Shown: positions 30,966 to 37,439 of the stretch, in pieces
How the letters are laid out: every line of letters begins with the position of its first letter
Numbering within the stretch: the first letter of the stretch is position 1
Assembly (NCBI RefSeq): GCF_003254575.1
Contig: NZ_QJUA01000001.1
Span: 310,001 to 374,000, forward strand
DNA length: 64,000 bases
Origin: Mycobacterium kyogaense
GTDB lineage: Bacteria; Actinomycetota; Actinomycetes; Mycobacteriales; Mycobacteriaceae
Direction: 5' to 3'
Notes under the pieces: generated by a model
Database searches by the model: none
What the model saw: only the letters and a program-made list of their open reading frames with translations
Told to the model about the DNA's origin: nothing
Position numbers and translations under genes: made by a program

Positions 30966-30981
30966 GGCGGCTAAGGCCGCC
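30966..30981. terminator. Short hairpin between purM and the DUF3073 gene
   Basis: GGCGGC at 30966-30971, a TAAG loop, then GCCGCC at 30976-30981 form a perfect 6-bp hairpin. It includes the stop codon of the minus-strand DUF3073 gene and lies 20 bases after the purM stop, so it may serve both. Confidence 0.4.
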
Positions 30982-31150
30982 AGTCGTCCTCGTCTACCCA
31001 GCGATCGTCCGGTGGCACGTCGCCGCCGATGCGGTCATCGTCTCCACCGGCCAGCTCGCGCTGGAGCCGCTCGAAATCAGTCTGCGGTGAGCTGTACTTG
31101 AGCTCACGAGCAACCTTGGTCTGCTTTGCCTTTGCCCGGCCGCGGCCCAT
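30971..31150 (-). CDS. DUF3073 small protein (Rv0810c-like)
   Basis: Protein of 59 residues read directly from the minus strand: basic start MGRGRAKAKQTKVARELKYS, then SPQTDFERLQREL, and an acidic Asp/Trp-rich tail ending DRWVDEDDWRP. This is the conserved actinobacterial DUF3073 family; Rv0810c sits at the same place beside purM. Function unknown. The charge polarity (basic head, acidic tail) suggests binding to RNA, DNA or a protein partner, but nothing more can be said. Convergent with purM. Confidence 0.9.
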   Translation of the reverse strand: MGRGRAKAKQTKVARELKYSSPQTDFERLQRELAGGDDDRIGGDVPPDDRWVDEDDWRP

Positions 31151-31280
31151 GGGGGAACCCCCTCGCGCAATAACGGAGCGGCCTAATTGCTAGGCGGCTC
31201 CGATCTGAGTGTGTCTATTGTCCTGCCGACACTTTACCGTGCCGAACGCCGCGGCGCTGGCAGGCCCCGTTTTGCCCGGG

Positions 31281-32366
31281 TCACCGCGCGGCGCCCCGCA
31301 GCCTGTCGACCGCCAACCGGCCTGCTCCCGCCACATCGGCGGCCGGCAGGGAGTCAGGATCGATGGCCGCCGACACCGCCACGTCGCCGCCGGTCACCAG
31401 CTCGGTGTCCGCCGGCAGGCCACGTTTGAGCAGCGCCAGGGCGATCGGACCCTCGTCCACGTGCTCCACCACGGTGCCCACCCGGCCCACGGCGCGGCCC
31501 CCGGCCAGCACCGGGTCACCCGGGGACGGGCGATCGGTGGCGCCGTCGAGGTGCAGCAGCACGAGCATGCGCGGCGGTTTACCGAGGTTGTGTACCCGCG
31601 CCACGGTCTCCTGGCCTCGATAGCACCCCTTGTCCAAGTGCACCGCCGAGCCGATCCAGCCGACCTCGTGCGGAATGGTGCGCTCGTCGGTGTCGACGCC
31701 CAGGCGGGGCCGCAGCGCCGCCACCCGGTGCGCCTCGTAGGCCCACACCCCGGCACGCCGCACCCCGGCCGCCTCCAGCCGCTGCAGGTACGACGGCGCC
31801 TGGTCGCGAGGTACGACGAGGTCCACCTCGTCGGCAACGCCCGGCAGCGAGCGCAGAAAACCGCCGTCGGGTAGCGCGACGGCGGTACCGGGAACCGGCA
31901 GCGCCGGGACACCGAGCGCCTCCAGCGTCGCGGCCGCGGACACCGCAGGGCCGAGCAGGGACAGCACGGCCAGCTCCGTCGGCTCCACGACGACGTCCGC
32001 CCAGAACACCATCCTGCGCAGGAAGCTCAGCAGTGGCTCACCTCGCCACGGTTCGGTGTCGAGGATCGTGACGCCGTCGAGCTGCGTCTGCACCCAGTGA
32101 TCTTCGACGCGGCCCTGCCCGTCGAGGTTGAGATTCTGCGTCACCGTGCCGTCCGGCAGATCGCTGACGTGCTGGCTGGAGACGGTGTGCAGCCAGGTCT
32201 TGCGCTCCGCACCGGTGAGCGCCAGCACCGCGCGATGAGAACGGTCGACCACGATCGCGCCGTGGCCGGCCGCTCGCTGCTCGCCCAGCGGATCGCCGTA
32301 ATGCCAGACCGCGCCGGCGTCGGGCCCGTTCTCGGGCGCAGGGACCGCGGAGGAGTGCACAGACAT
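31281..32366 (-). CDS. ygfZ: Folate-binding YgfZ-family protein
   Basis: Tetrahydrofolate-dependent iron-sulfur cluster assembly/repair factor of the GcvT fold, 361 residues. The signature KGCYRGQE (K-G-C-Y-x-G-Q-E) is present at about 239-246, followed by TVARVHNLGKPPRMLVLL. Other segments: AVLALTGAERKTWLHTVSSQHVSDLPDGT and GRVEDHWVQTQLDGV. TAGCAT lies six bases before the ATG (leaderless pattern). It is divergent from pabC by 51 bases and corresponds to Rv0811c. Confidence 0.9.
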   Translation of the reverse strand: MSVHSSAVPAPENGPDAGAVWHYGDPLGEQRAAGHGAIVVDRSHRAVLALTGAERKTWLHTVSSQHVSDLPDGTVTQNLNLDGQGRVEDHWVQTQLDGVTILDTEPWRGEPLLSFLRRMVFWADVVVEPTELAVLSLLGPAVSAAATLEALGVPALPVPGTAVALPDGGFLRSLPGVADEVDLVVPRDQAPSYLQRLEAAGVRRAGVWAYEAHRVAALRPRLGVDTDERTIPHEVGWIGSAVHLDKGCYRGQETVARVHNLGKPPRMLVLLHLDGATDRPSPGDPVLAGGRAVGRVGTVVEHVDEGPIALALLKRGLPADTELVTGGDVAVSAAIDPDSLPAADVAGAGRLAVDRLRGAAR

Positions 32367-32417
32367 GGCTCAATGCTACGAGCCGGCCTGATCCGGGCGC
32401 GGCTACGCTGATGCCCC

Positions 32418-33296
32418 ATGGCCGGACTCAGCGTGGTGGTCTCCCTCGACAGCGGCGTCTGCGATCCGGCTGCGCCGCTGCTGTACGCCGACGACCTCGC
32501 CGCCGTGCGCGGCGACGGGATCTTCGAGACGCTGCTGATCCGTGACGGCAGACCCTGCCTGCTCGAGGCGCACCTGGCGCGGCTGGCGCATTCGGCGCAG
32601 CTGATGGACCTGCCCGCGCCCGACCTGCAGGCGTGGCGATCCGCGATCGACCAGGCCGTCGCCCGGTGGCTGGCCGACGGTGGCGACGAGGGCGTGCTGC
32701 GGCTGGTGTACAGCCGAGGCCGGGAAAGCGATCCGAGCGGCACCGCCTACGCGACCATCGGCCCGATGGCCGCCCGTGTCGCCGAGGCGCGCCGCGCCGG
32801 GGTTGCCGCGCTGACGCTCGACCGCGGCCTCGCCTCGAGCGCCGACGAGAACATGCCGTGGCTGGTGGCGGGCGCCAAGACACTGTCCTACGCCGTCAAC
32901 ATGGCCGCCCTGCGTCACGCCGAGCGGAACGGCGCCGGCGACGTCATCTTCGTCAGCACCGACGGCCACATCCTCGAAGGCCCCCGCTCCACCGTCGTCA
33001 TCGCCACCACCTCCGACGACGGACGGCCGTGCCTGCTGACGCCGCCGCCCTGGTATCCGATCCTGCGGGGCACGACCCAGCGGGCGCTCTTCGAGGTGGC
33101 GCGCACCGCCGGTTACGACTGCGACTACCAGGCGCTGCGGCCCGCCGACCTGCTGAGCGCGCAGGGGGTGTGGCTGGTGTCGAGCATCACGCTGGCGGCG
33201 CGGGTGCACACTCTCGACGGCACCACGCTGGCGCCGGCACCGATCGCCGCCGACATCGCCGCGCTTGTCGACACCGCCATCCTCAGTGATCGCTGA
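32418..33296 (+). CDS. pabC: Class IV PLP enzyme, aminodeoxychorismate lyase-like
   Basis: PLP-dependent fold-type IV enzyme, 292 residues. Features: RGDGIFETLLIRDGRP near the N terminus, LRLVYSRGRE, the PLP Lys in AGAKTLSYAVNMAALRHAE, GDVIFVSTDGHILEGPRSTVV, and WLVSSITLAARVHTLDG. This corresponds to Rv0812, shown or annotated as 4-amino-4-deoxychorismate lyase, which makes p-aminobenzoate for folate; a D-amino-acid transaminase is the alternative. It lies beside a folate-dependent YgfZ gene. TACGCT eight bases before the ATG could be its -10. Confidence 0.88.
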   Translation: MAGLSVVVSLDSGVCDPAAPLLYADDLAAVRGDGIFETLLIRDGRPCLLEAHLARLAHSAQLMDLPAPDLQAWRSAIDQAVARWLADGGDEGVLRLVYSRGRESDPSGTAYATIGPMAARVAEARRAGVAALTLDRGLASSADENMPWLVAGAKTLSYAVNMAALRHAERNGAGDVIFVSTDGHILEGPRSTVVIATTSDDGRPCLLTPPPWYPILRGTTQRALFEVARTAGYDCDYQALRPADLLSAQGVWLVSSITLAARVHTLDGTTLAPAPIAADIAALVDTAILSDR

Positions 33297-33309
33297 GAGA
33301 TTAATTCCC

Positions 33310-33338
33310 TTGTCGCCCAGCCGGAGCGCGAGTACCTT
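33310..33338 (+). promoter_or_regulatory. Promoter-like pair for a small transcription unit
   Basis: TTGTCG (33310-33315) and TACCTT (33333-33338) are separated by exactly 17 bases, a sigma-A-like arrangement. It lies just after the pabC stop and ahead of a structured element, where no annotated plus-strand gene follows, so it points to an independent small RNA or tiny-ORF transcript starting near 33345. Confidence 0.5.
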
Positions 33339-33344
33339 CGCCTG

Positions 33345-33525
33345 TACACAGGGAAGGAGGTGGTCCGACAAATTGAGTGACTTATGGACATGTGAGGTGG
33401 CTGCGAGCTAGCAGCGCCGGGGAGCGCTTGACGCCTACTGCGCGCGCTGGCGAATTCCCCGCAGCCACCCGGCCCCCGAGCCCCTTGGTTGAGTCCGACC
33501 GAGGATCACGGCTCGGGGGCTGCTC
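33345..33525 (+). ncRNA. Candidate structured small RNA with an extended Shine-Dalgarno and tiny ORF
   Basis: About 180 bases in a convergent gap. In order: AAGGAGGTGGTCC (33354-33366), nearly perfect complement of the 16S rRNA 3' end; a possible 12-codon TTG-initiated ORF 33373-33411 (MSDLWTCEVAAS); a stem GGTGGCTGCG (33396-33405) with CGCAGCCACC (33460-33469), enclosing CAGCGC (33412-33417) with GCGCTG (33444-33449); then a second stem GCCCCCGAGCC (33472-33482) with GGCTCGGGGGC (33510-33520), capped by CCTTGGT/ACCGAGG pairing. I do not recognise an Rfam class. The last hairpin may also terminate the convergent lipoprotein gene. Confidence 0.5.
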
Positions 33526-33547
33526 CGCATCTAGGGCTGAGCAGTAT

Positions 33548-33829
33548 CTAGGGCTGTGCCGGCGCGTCCGGGCCGGGCGCCAGCGACGAACACTCGTGCA
33601 TCGCGGCCTCCCACGCGGCCGGATCGACGCCCGCGGGTGGGCCCGTCATCGGCCCGGGCGGGCTCGGCATTCCATGCTGACCCAGGCAATAGGCGAGCGA
33701 GCCATGGCCGACACTGGGAGACACCGTGCTCGACGGTGCGGGGGCCTGAGGTGGGGGCGAGGAACACGCCGCCGAGGACGCCATGGCCATGCTCGCCGCA
33801 CACACCGCCGCGGCCGCTGCGCGCCGCAC
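33548..33829 (-). CDS. Small exported Pro/Ala-rich protein, possible lipoprotein
   Basis: Protein of 93 residues from a GTG that overlaps the stop of the nitrobindin gene (TAGTG). The N terminus [24 protein letters not shown] looks like a signal peptide with a weak lipobox (SAAC). The mature part has Pro/Ser-rich SPPPQAPAPSSTVSPS, then GSLAYCLGQHGMPSPPGPMTG and DPAAWEAAMHECSSLAPG with two Cys. Repeated low-complexity Pro segments suggest a surface location. Function unknown. It probably shares an mRNA with the nitrobindin gene. Confidence 0.6.
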   Translation of the reverse strand: MRRAAAAAVCAASMAMASSAACSSPPPQAPAPSSTVSPSVGHGSLAYCLGQHGMPSPPGPMTGPPAGVDPAAWEAAMHECSSLAPGPDAPAQP

Positions 33830-34458
33830 TAACCGACGAACCTGGCCAGGCGCGCGGACAGGTGCGGAACCAGACCACCGTCGGCGTCGACCCGCTCTTC
33901 GACATAGGCGAGATCGCCGCCGTCGACGATCCCGTAGAGCCGCTTCGCGCCCCCGACGAGGACCCCGGACTTGCTCCGCGCCAACGCGTCGGTGACCAGC
34001 TCCCACGACGCCTGGTTCAACGGCCGCCCGTAGAACAACTCCACGTAGCCGGCCGAATGCGCCAACAACAACTCGATGGCCTGGGATTCACCGGGATCGC
34101 CGGGATCGTTGACGAAGCGCCAGAAACCCGTCTCACGCAACGTCTGGCCGTCGTAGCCGCCGTCGTCGGTCAGCCGCCAGGAGCGCGCTTCCCAATTGAG
34201 ATAGTCGGCCCCGTCATGCGAGACCACGATCTGCTGGCCGAACCGGTAGTCACCGTGGGAGCCACGCCCCTCGCCCTCGCCGCGCCACACCCCGACCAGC
34301 GGCAACAGGGCCAGCAGTCGATCGTCGAGATCGGCGCCTTCACGCAGATTGGCCGTGTCGGCGGGCACGGGGAGATCCCCGAATGCCGGGATGTTGCGCG
34401 CGGCGGTCTGCCGGGCGCGTTCGGCAGCAGCGGCGACCGCCTCGTCGCCAGAGGTCAC
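33829..34458 (-). CDS. Nitrobindin-like haem-binding beta-barrel protein (Rv0813c-like)
   Basis: FABP-like/THAP4-type 10-strand barrel of 209 residues. The GxWxGxG motif is seen as GVWRGEGEG (about residues 57-65), then [33 protein letters not shown] and the C-terminal [13 protein letters not shown]. Nitrobindins bind ferric haem through a C-terminal His and detoxify peroxynitrite; here the candidate His is in VPHLSARL. Start GTG at 34458 overlaps the stop of the tiny upstream gene (GTGA). It corresponds to Rv0813c. Confidence 0.87.
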   Translation of the reverse strand: MTSGDEAVAAAAERARQTAARNIPAFGDLPVPADTANLREGADLDDRLLALLPLVGVWRGEGEGRGSHGDYRFGQQIVVSHDGADYLNWEARSWRLTDDGGYDGQTLRETGFWRFVNDPGDPGESQAIELLLAHSAGYVELFYGRPLNQASWELVTDALARSKSGVLVGGAKRLYGIVDGGDLAYVEERVDADGGLVPHLSARLARFVG

Positions 34459-34553
34459 GACTCGTCGGTGATCAGCCGGTACAGCGCATAGAGCGCGAAC
34501 CACGTGATGACCACGACGGCCGCGACGAGCAGGAGTTCGTAGAACAGCACCAC
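34455..34553 (-). CDS. Tiny single-pass membrane protein
   Basis: A 32-residue ORF read from the sequence: start GTG at 34553 (or the next GTG), first residues [20 protein letters not shown], ending LYRLITDES. Residues 3-25 form one clear transmembrane helix. The stop overlaps the start of the nitrobindin gene (GTGA), which supports real translation. It could anchor or recruit nitrobindin or act independently; no known family is recognised. It is too short for routine gene finders. Confidence 0.6.
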   Translation of the reverse strand: MVLFYELLLVAAVVVITWFALYALYRLITDES

Positions 34554-34591
34554 GAGGAAGAGTCTAACTCCCGCTCAGCGGGGAGTTGAGA

Positions 34592-34912
34592 TCAGCTGAC
34601 CTTGCTCTCGTACTCGGGGCAGAAGGCGCCGGTGGCCGCGCCGACGAAGTACCCGGCCTGATAGTCCGACCAGTCGGTGACACTGGTCAGATCGGCGACC
34701 TCCTGCTCGAAGCTGGCGCCGTTCTCCCAGTCCTGGCAGACCGCACGGCCGGTGTCGAGCACCTGCTGGGTCTTGTCCGAGGGCCAGGTGATGCCGCCTT
34801 TGCCGATCACCGTGAGGAAATCGCCCTCGGGATCCGCGAGAGCAGCGGGTGCGCTGACCAAACCGACCGCGGCGAACGCCGCGGCTGCAGCAAAGGCGAA
34901 GGTGATCTTCAT
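34592..34912 (-). CDS. DUF732 secreted protein
   Basis: Protein of 106 residues with a Sec signal peptide (MKITFAFAAAAAFAAVGLVS, cleavage after ALA near 26). The mature DUF732 domain has GKGGITWPSDKTQQVLDTGR, a Cys in AVCQDW, and the terminal helix VGAATGAFCPEYESKV with the second conserved Cys, which likely form a disulfide. DUF732 proteins are abundant in mycobacteria and of unknown function. The ATG is preceded by GACCCGACT, a poor ribosome binding site. Confidence 0.85.
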   Translation of the reverse strand: MKITFAFAAAAAFAAVGLVSAPAALADPEGDFLTVIGKGGITWPSDKTQQVLDTGRAVCQDWENGASFEQEVADLTSVTDWSDYQAGYFVGAATGAFCPEYESKVS

Positions 34913-35023
34913 AGTCGGGTCCTCGACAGGTGTGGCCCACGCGGGTGCGCGGGCAGTGCACTCATCGTCGCCGACGACAGCGCAACGCGCAGCATTTTCA
35001 CAGCAAGATCGAAGCGGTCAAGC

Positions 35024-35053
35024 GAGGAGCCGCGCCCAGTGGCGCGACTCCTC
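35024..35053 (-). terminator. Hairpin downstream of the sulfur operon
   Basis: On the minus strand, GAGGAGTCGCGCC, a 4-base ACTG loop and GGCGCGGCTCCTC pair over 13 positions with one mismatch (plus-strand 35024-35036 and 35041-35053). It lies 122 bases after the sseC2 stop, beyond the 57-bp repeats, and is likely the operon terminator. Confidence 0.5.
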
Positions 35054-35187
35054 GGCTTCGTCACCCGCTACCTGATGGCGCGACTCCTCGGCGGCTCGGC
35101 CCTCGCCGCCTTCGTCGTCACGCGCTACTTGATGGCGCGACTCCTCGGCGGCTCGTCCCTCGCCGCCTTCGTCGTCACGCGACCTTG
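35038..35187. repeat. 57-bp tandem repeat with one shortened copy
   Basis: Two copies begin with GATGGCGCGACTCCTCGGCG at 35074 and 35131, identical over 51 bases but for one base. A third, 36-bp copy at 35038-35073 lacks 21 internal bases. Both lengths are multiples of three. The distal copy contains the stop codon of the sseC2 gene (35175-35177). Each copy carries one arm (GGCGCGACTCCTC) of the hairpin at 35024-35053. Confidence 0.8.
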
Positions 35188-35477
35188 ACGTCGACCTCGT
35201 GGATCCCTGCGCCCGACGGCGCCACGCTGGCATCGCCGTTGCCGGCCGGCGACAGCGCCCGCAGCTTCCAGCTGCCCGGCGCGGCGAAGAACCGGAAGTC
35301 ACCGGTGGCCGACGCGACGACCTCGGCGGTGAACTCGTCAGAGCTGTCGAGCAGGCGCACGAACGCCCCACCGACGGCCTGACCCGAGCCGTCCACGACA
35401 CGGCCGGTGATGACCGTTTCCTTCTCCAGGTCGACGCTCGCGGGCAACGTCAGTCCTTGCTTCGGTGCAGAGCACAT
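35175..35477 (-). CDS. sseC2: DUF1416 sulfur-metabolism protein SseC
   Basis: Protein of 100 residues of the actinobacterial DUF1416/SseC family: MCSAPKQGLTLPASVDLEKE, VITGRVVDGSGQAVGGAFVRLLD, GDFRFFAAPGSWKLRALS, ending VDVKVA. The fold resembles a carboxypeptidase-regulatory-like beta sandwich. It is always paired with the thiosulfate sulfurtransferase cysA2 and separated from it here by one base, so it probably aids sulfur transfer. Corresponds to Rv0814c. It is the last gene of the leader-controlled operon, and its end is embedded in tandem repeats. Confidence 0.92.
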   Translation of the reverse strand: MCSAPKQGLTLPASVDLEKETVITGRVVDGSGQAVGGAFVRLLDSSDEFTAEVVASATGDFRFFAAPGSWKLRALSPAGNGDASVAPSGAGIHEVDVKVA

Positions 35478-35478
35478 A

Positions 35479-36312
35479 TCAACTTCCCAACTCGATCGGG
35501 GCGCCCACCAGGGAGCCGTATTCCGTCCAACTGCCGTCGTAGTTCTTGACGTTCTCGTGTCCCAGCAGCTCCTGCAGCACGAACCAGGTGTGCGACGAGC
35601 GCTCCCCGATGCGGCAGTAGGCGATGGTCTCCTTCTCGCCGTCCAGCCCGGCGTCGGCGTAGAGCTTGGCCAGGTCCTCGTCGGACTTGAAGGTGCCGTC
35701 CTCGTTGGCCGCCTTGCTCCACGGCACGTTGATGGCCGACGGGATGTGACCGGCGCGCTGGCTCTGCTCCTGCGGCAGGTGCGCCGGGGCCAGGATCTTG
35801 CCGGAGAACTCGTCGGGGGAGCGCACGTCGACCAGGTTCTTCGTGCCGATGGCCGCGATGACTTCGTCGCGGAACGCGCGGATGCTGGTGTCGGGCGACT
35901 TGGCGCTGTAGCTGGTCTCGGGACGCGTCACCGCGTCCTTGGACAGGGGCCGCGCGTCGAGTTCCCACTTCTTGCGGCCGCCGTCGAGCAGCTTGACGTC
36001 CTCGTGGCCGTACAGCTTGAAGTACCAGTAGGCGTATGCGGCGAACCAGTTGTTGTTGCCGCCGTAGAGCACCACGGTGTCGTCGTTGGCGATGCCCTTG
36101 TCCGACAGCAGCTTCGAGAACTGCTGCTGGTCGACGAAGTCGCGCTTCACCGGATCCTGCAGATCGGTCTTCCAGTCGAGCCGGATCGCACCGGGGATGT
36201 GCCCGGTGTCGTATGCGCTGGTGTCTTCGTCGACCTCGACGAAGACGGTGTTCGGCGCATCGAGATTGCTCTCGGCCCAGTCTGCTGTGACCAGGACGTC
36301 GGAGCGTGCCAT
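35479..36312 (-). CDS. cysA2: Thiosulfate sulfurtransferase (rhodanese)
   Basis: Two-domain rhodanese of 277 residues that transfers sulfane sulfur from thiosulfate to acceptors. The C-terminal catalytic loop is YCRIGERSSHTW with the active Cys near residue 231; the N-terminal domain carries VLVTADWAESNLDAPNTVFVEV, GHIPGAIRLDWKTDLQDP and DTVVLYGGNNNWFAAYAYW. Corresponds to Rv0815c. It lies 18 bases after the DUF4395 gene and 1 base before sseC2, forming a sulfur operon whose leader encodes a run of Cys residues. Confidence 0.94.
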   Translation of the reverse strand: MARSDVLVTADWAESNLDAPNTVFVEVDEDTSAYDTGHIPGAIRLDWKTDLQDPVKRDFVDQQQFSKLLSDKGIANDDTVVLYGGNNNWFAAYAYWYFKLYGHEDVKLLDGGRKKWELDARPLSKDAVTRPETSYSAKSPDTSIRAFRDEVIAAIGTKNLVDVRSPDEFSGKILAPAHLPQEQSQRAGHIPSAINVPWSKAANEDGTFKSDEDLAKLYADAGLDGEKETIAYCRIGERSSHTWFVLQELLGHENVKNYDGSWTEYGSLVGAPIELGS

Positions 36313-36329
36313 GGAGGAGATCCTTTCGA

Positions 36330-36809
36330 CTACGAGTGAGTGGGTTTGAGGCGGAGGAACAACGGATAGAGCTGGCAGCCCAGGCAGATGCCGAAGGCTG
36401 CGTTCAGAAATGCGGCTGCCAGCGCGAAGCCGGTGGCCACCAGCCCGAGCGTCGGCACCCCTGCGACGAAGGCTGCGACGCCCACGACGGCGAACACCAG
36501 GCCGACCGCTTGGGCGAACTTCAGGGGAGCGATCGGCTCGCGTTCGGTGGCCGGGCCCAGCCGCGGAGCGACGAGAGCTGCGAACAGCACGCCGTAGGGG
36601 TGGCGGCGCGGGCCGAGCGTGGCGCCGACGGCGAACACGACCGCCTGGGCCGCGAGAAGTGCGGCGGCGTAGGCGCTGCTGACCGTCGACACCAGCACGG
36701 TGGCGACCAGTACAGCGGTGGTGACCCAGGCGACGAACCGCGGCCCGCGGACGTCGACCTCGGCCGATGAGCGATTCTGCGTGGTGTGCGACACCTGCGA
36801 CATGGACAT
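36330..36809 (-). CDS. DUF4395 membrane protein
   Basis: Protein of 159 residues with four to five hydrophobic segments (FVAWVTTAVLVATVLVSTV, AALLAAQAVVFAVGATLG, FAQAVGLVFAVVGVAAFVAGV, LGLVATGFALAAAFLNAAFG) and a conserved ICLGCQLYP motif near the C terminus with two Cys two residues apart. DUF4395 proteins accompany rhodanese and thioredoxin genes and may handle sulfur or redox cargo at the membrane (inference). AGGAGC precedes the ATG. It is the first structural gene after the polycysteine leader. Confidence 0.85.
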   Translation of the reverse strand: MSMSQVSHTTQNRSSAEVDVRGPRFVAWVTTAVLVATVLVSTVSSAYAAALLAAQAVVFAVGATLGPRRHPYGVLFAALVAPRLGPATEREPIAPLKFAQAVGLVFAVVGVAAFVAGVPTLGLVATGFALAAAFLNAAFGICLGCQLYPLFLRLKPTHS

Positions 36810-36886
36810 GCTCCTGTTGTTTCGGGACTGGCTGATGCGGCTCGCGACGAGACCGCCGGAGAGCGCGGCGCCGATGGCGCGGCTAC

Positions 36887-36979
36887 TCAGCAGCTACAAC
36901 AACAACAGCAACAACCCGCGACGCGGCACAGATCCACTGCGCGGCGCTTGGTGAGCCTGAGCTCGACACGGGTTGGCAC
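36887..36979 (-). CDS. Polycysteine leader peptide (cysteine-responsive attenuator)
   Basis: A 30-codon minus-strand ORF starts with GTG at 36979 (MPTRVELRLTKRRAVDLCRV) and ends AGCCCCCCSC: six consecutive Cys codons, then Ser, Cys and stop. A TAAGCT box six bases upstream makes the mRNA leaderless. This matches the leaderless polycysteine short ORFs reported in mycobacteria as cysteine-responsive attenuators of sulfur operons. When Cys-tRNA is scarce, ribosomes would stall on the Cys run and change expression of DUF4395-cysA2-sseC2, which begins 77 bases downstream. An internal in-frame GTG at 36937 would give a 16-residue version. Confidence 0.85.
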   Translation of the reverse strand: MPTRVELRLTKRRAVDLCRVAGCCCCCCSC

Positions 36980-36985
36980 GGCGAC

Positions 36986-36991
36986 AGCTTA
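36986..36991 (-). promoter_or_regulatory. -10 box of the sulfur operon
   Basis: TAAGCT on the minus strand, followed by GTCGCC and the leader peptide GTG (36979): the exact six-base leaderless spacing. The upstream thiX stop is at 37008, so this promoter is squeezed into 28 bases. Confidence 0.65.
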
Positions 36992-37007
36992 CCCAACGAC
37001 AGGGTGA

Positions 37008-37439
37008 TCAAGCCAACAGCGGCCGCAGTGCGGACCGCAGGTCAGCGGCTGTCGGCACGCCGGACGCCCGATACTGCTGCCGTCCCTCGGCGTCGAAGAT
37101 GAAGGTCGTCGGCAGCGACAGCACGGAAAGGCGCCGGGCGGCATCGGGATTGGCATCCATGTCGATTTCCACGTGGGCCACGGCGGGCAGCTCGGCACAC
37201 ACCTGGTCGACGACGCGGCGGACGCCCGCACACGGCCCGCACCACACCGCCCCGAAATGCACGACGGTCGGCCCCGTACCGGATAGACCCAGCTCACTGG
37301 TGTCGACGGCGGGCGAGTTCGACACATCGCCGGCCGGCGTCAACCGGCCCGCACGCGCGGTCAACACTCGGCCGACGACGAAGGCGAGGCCGAATGCGGC
37401 GATCAGCACCGCGATCACGACGATCCACGACGAGCTCAT
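37008..37439 (-). CDS. thiX: Membrane-anchored thioredoxin-like protein
   Basis: Protein of 143 residues with an N-terminal membrane helix (about 4-26, SWIVVIAVLIAAFGLAFVVG) and a thioredoxin fold behind a Pro/Ser-rich linker. The redox motif WCGPC is in VVHFGAVWCGPCAGVRR (about residues 68-72), and the cis-Pro is in SVLSLPTTFIFD. It probably reduces disulfides or handles thiols on the outer face of the membrane, near the sulfur operon. Corresponds to Rv0816c. The ATG overlaps the lmeA stop by 4 bases. Confidence 0.88.
   Translation of the reverse strand: MSSSWIVVIAVLIAAFGLAFVVGRVLTARAGRLTPAGDVSNSPAVDTSELGLSGTGPTVVHFGAVWCGPCAGVRRVVDQVCAELPAVAHVEIDMDANPDAARRLSVLSLPTTFIFDAEGRQQYRASGVPTAADLRSALRPLLA

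Noticed and set aside
33377..33832. Plus-strand frame of about 150 codons running through the structured RNA region
   Set aside because: It passes through both hairpins and into the antisense of the lipoprotein gene; residues are Arg/Ala/Gly rich, typical of out-of-frame high-GC DNA.
34586..35188. Plus-strand 200-codon frame over the 57-bp repeats
   Set aside because: It is antisense to the DUF732 gene for half its length, and its repeated RYLMARLLGG segment is simply the translated tandem repeat.
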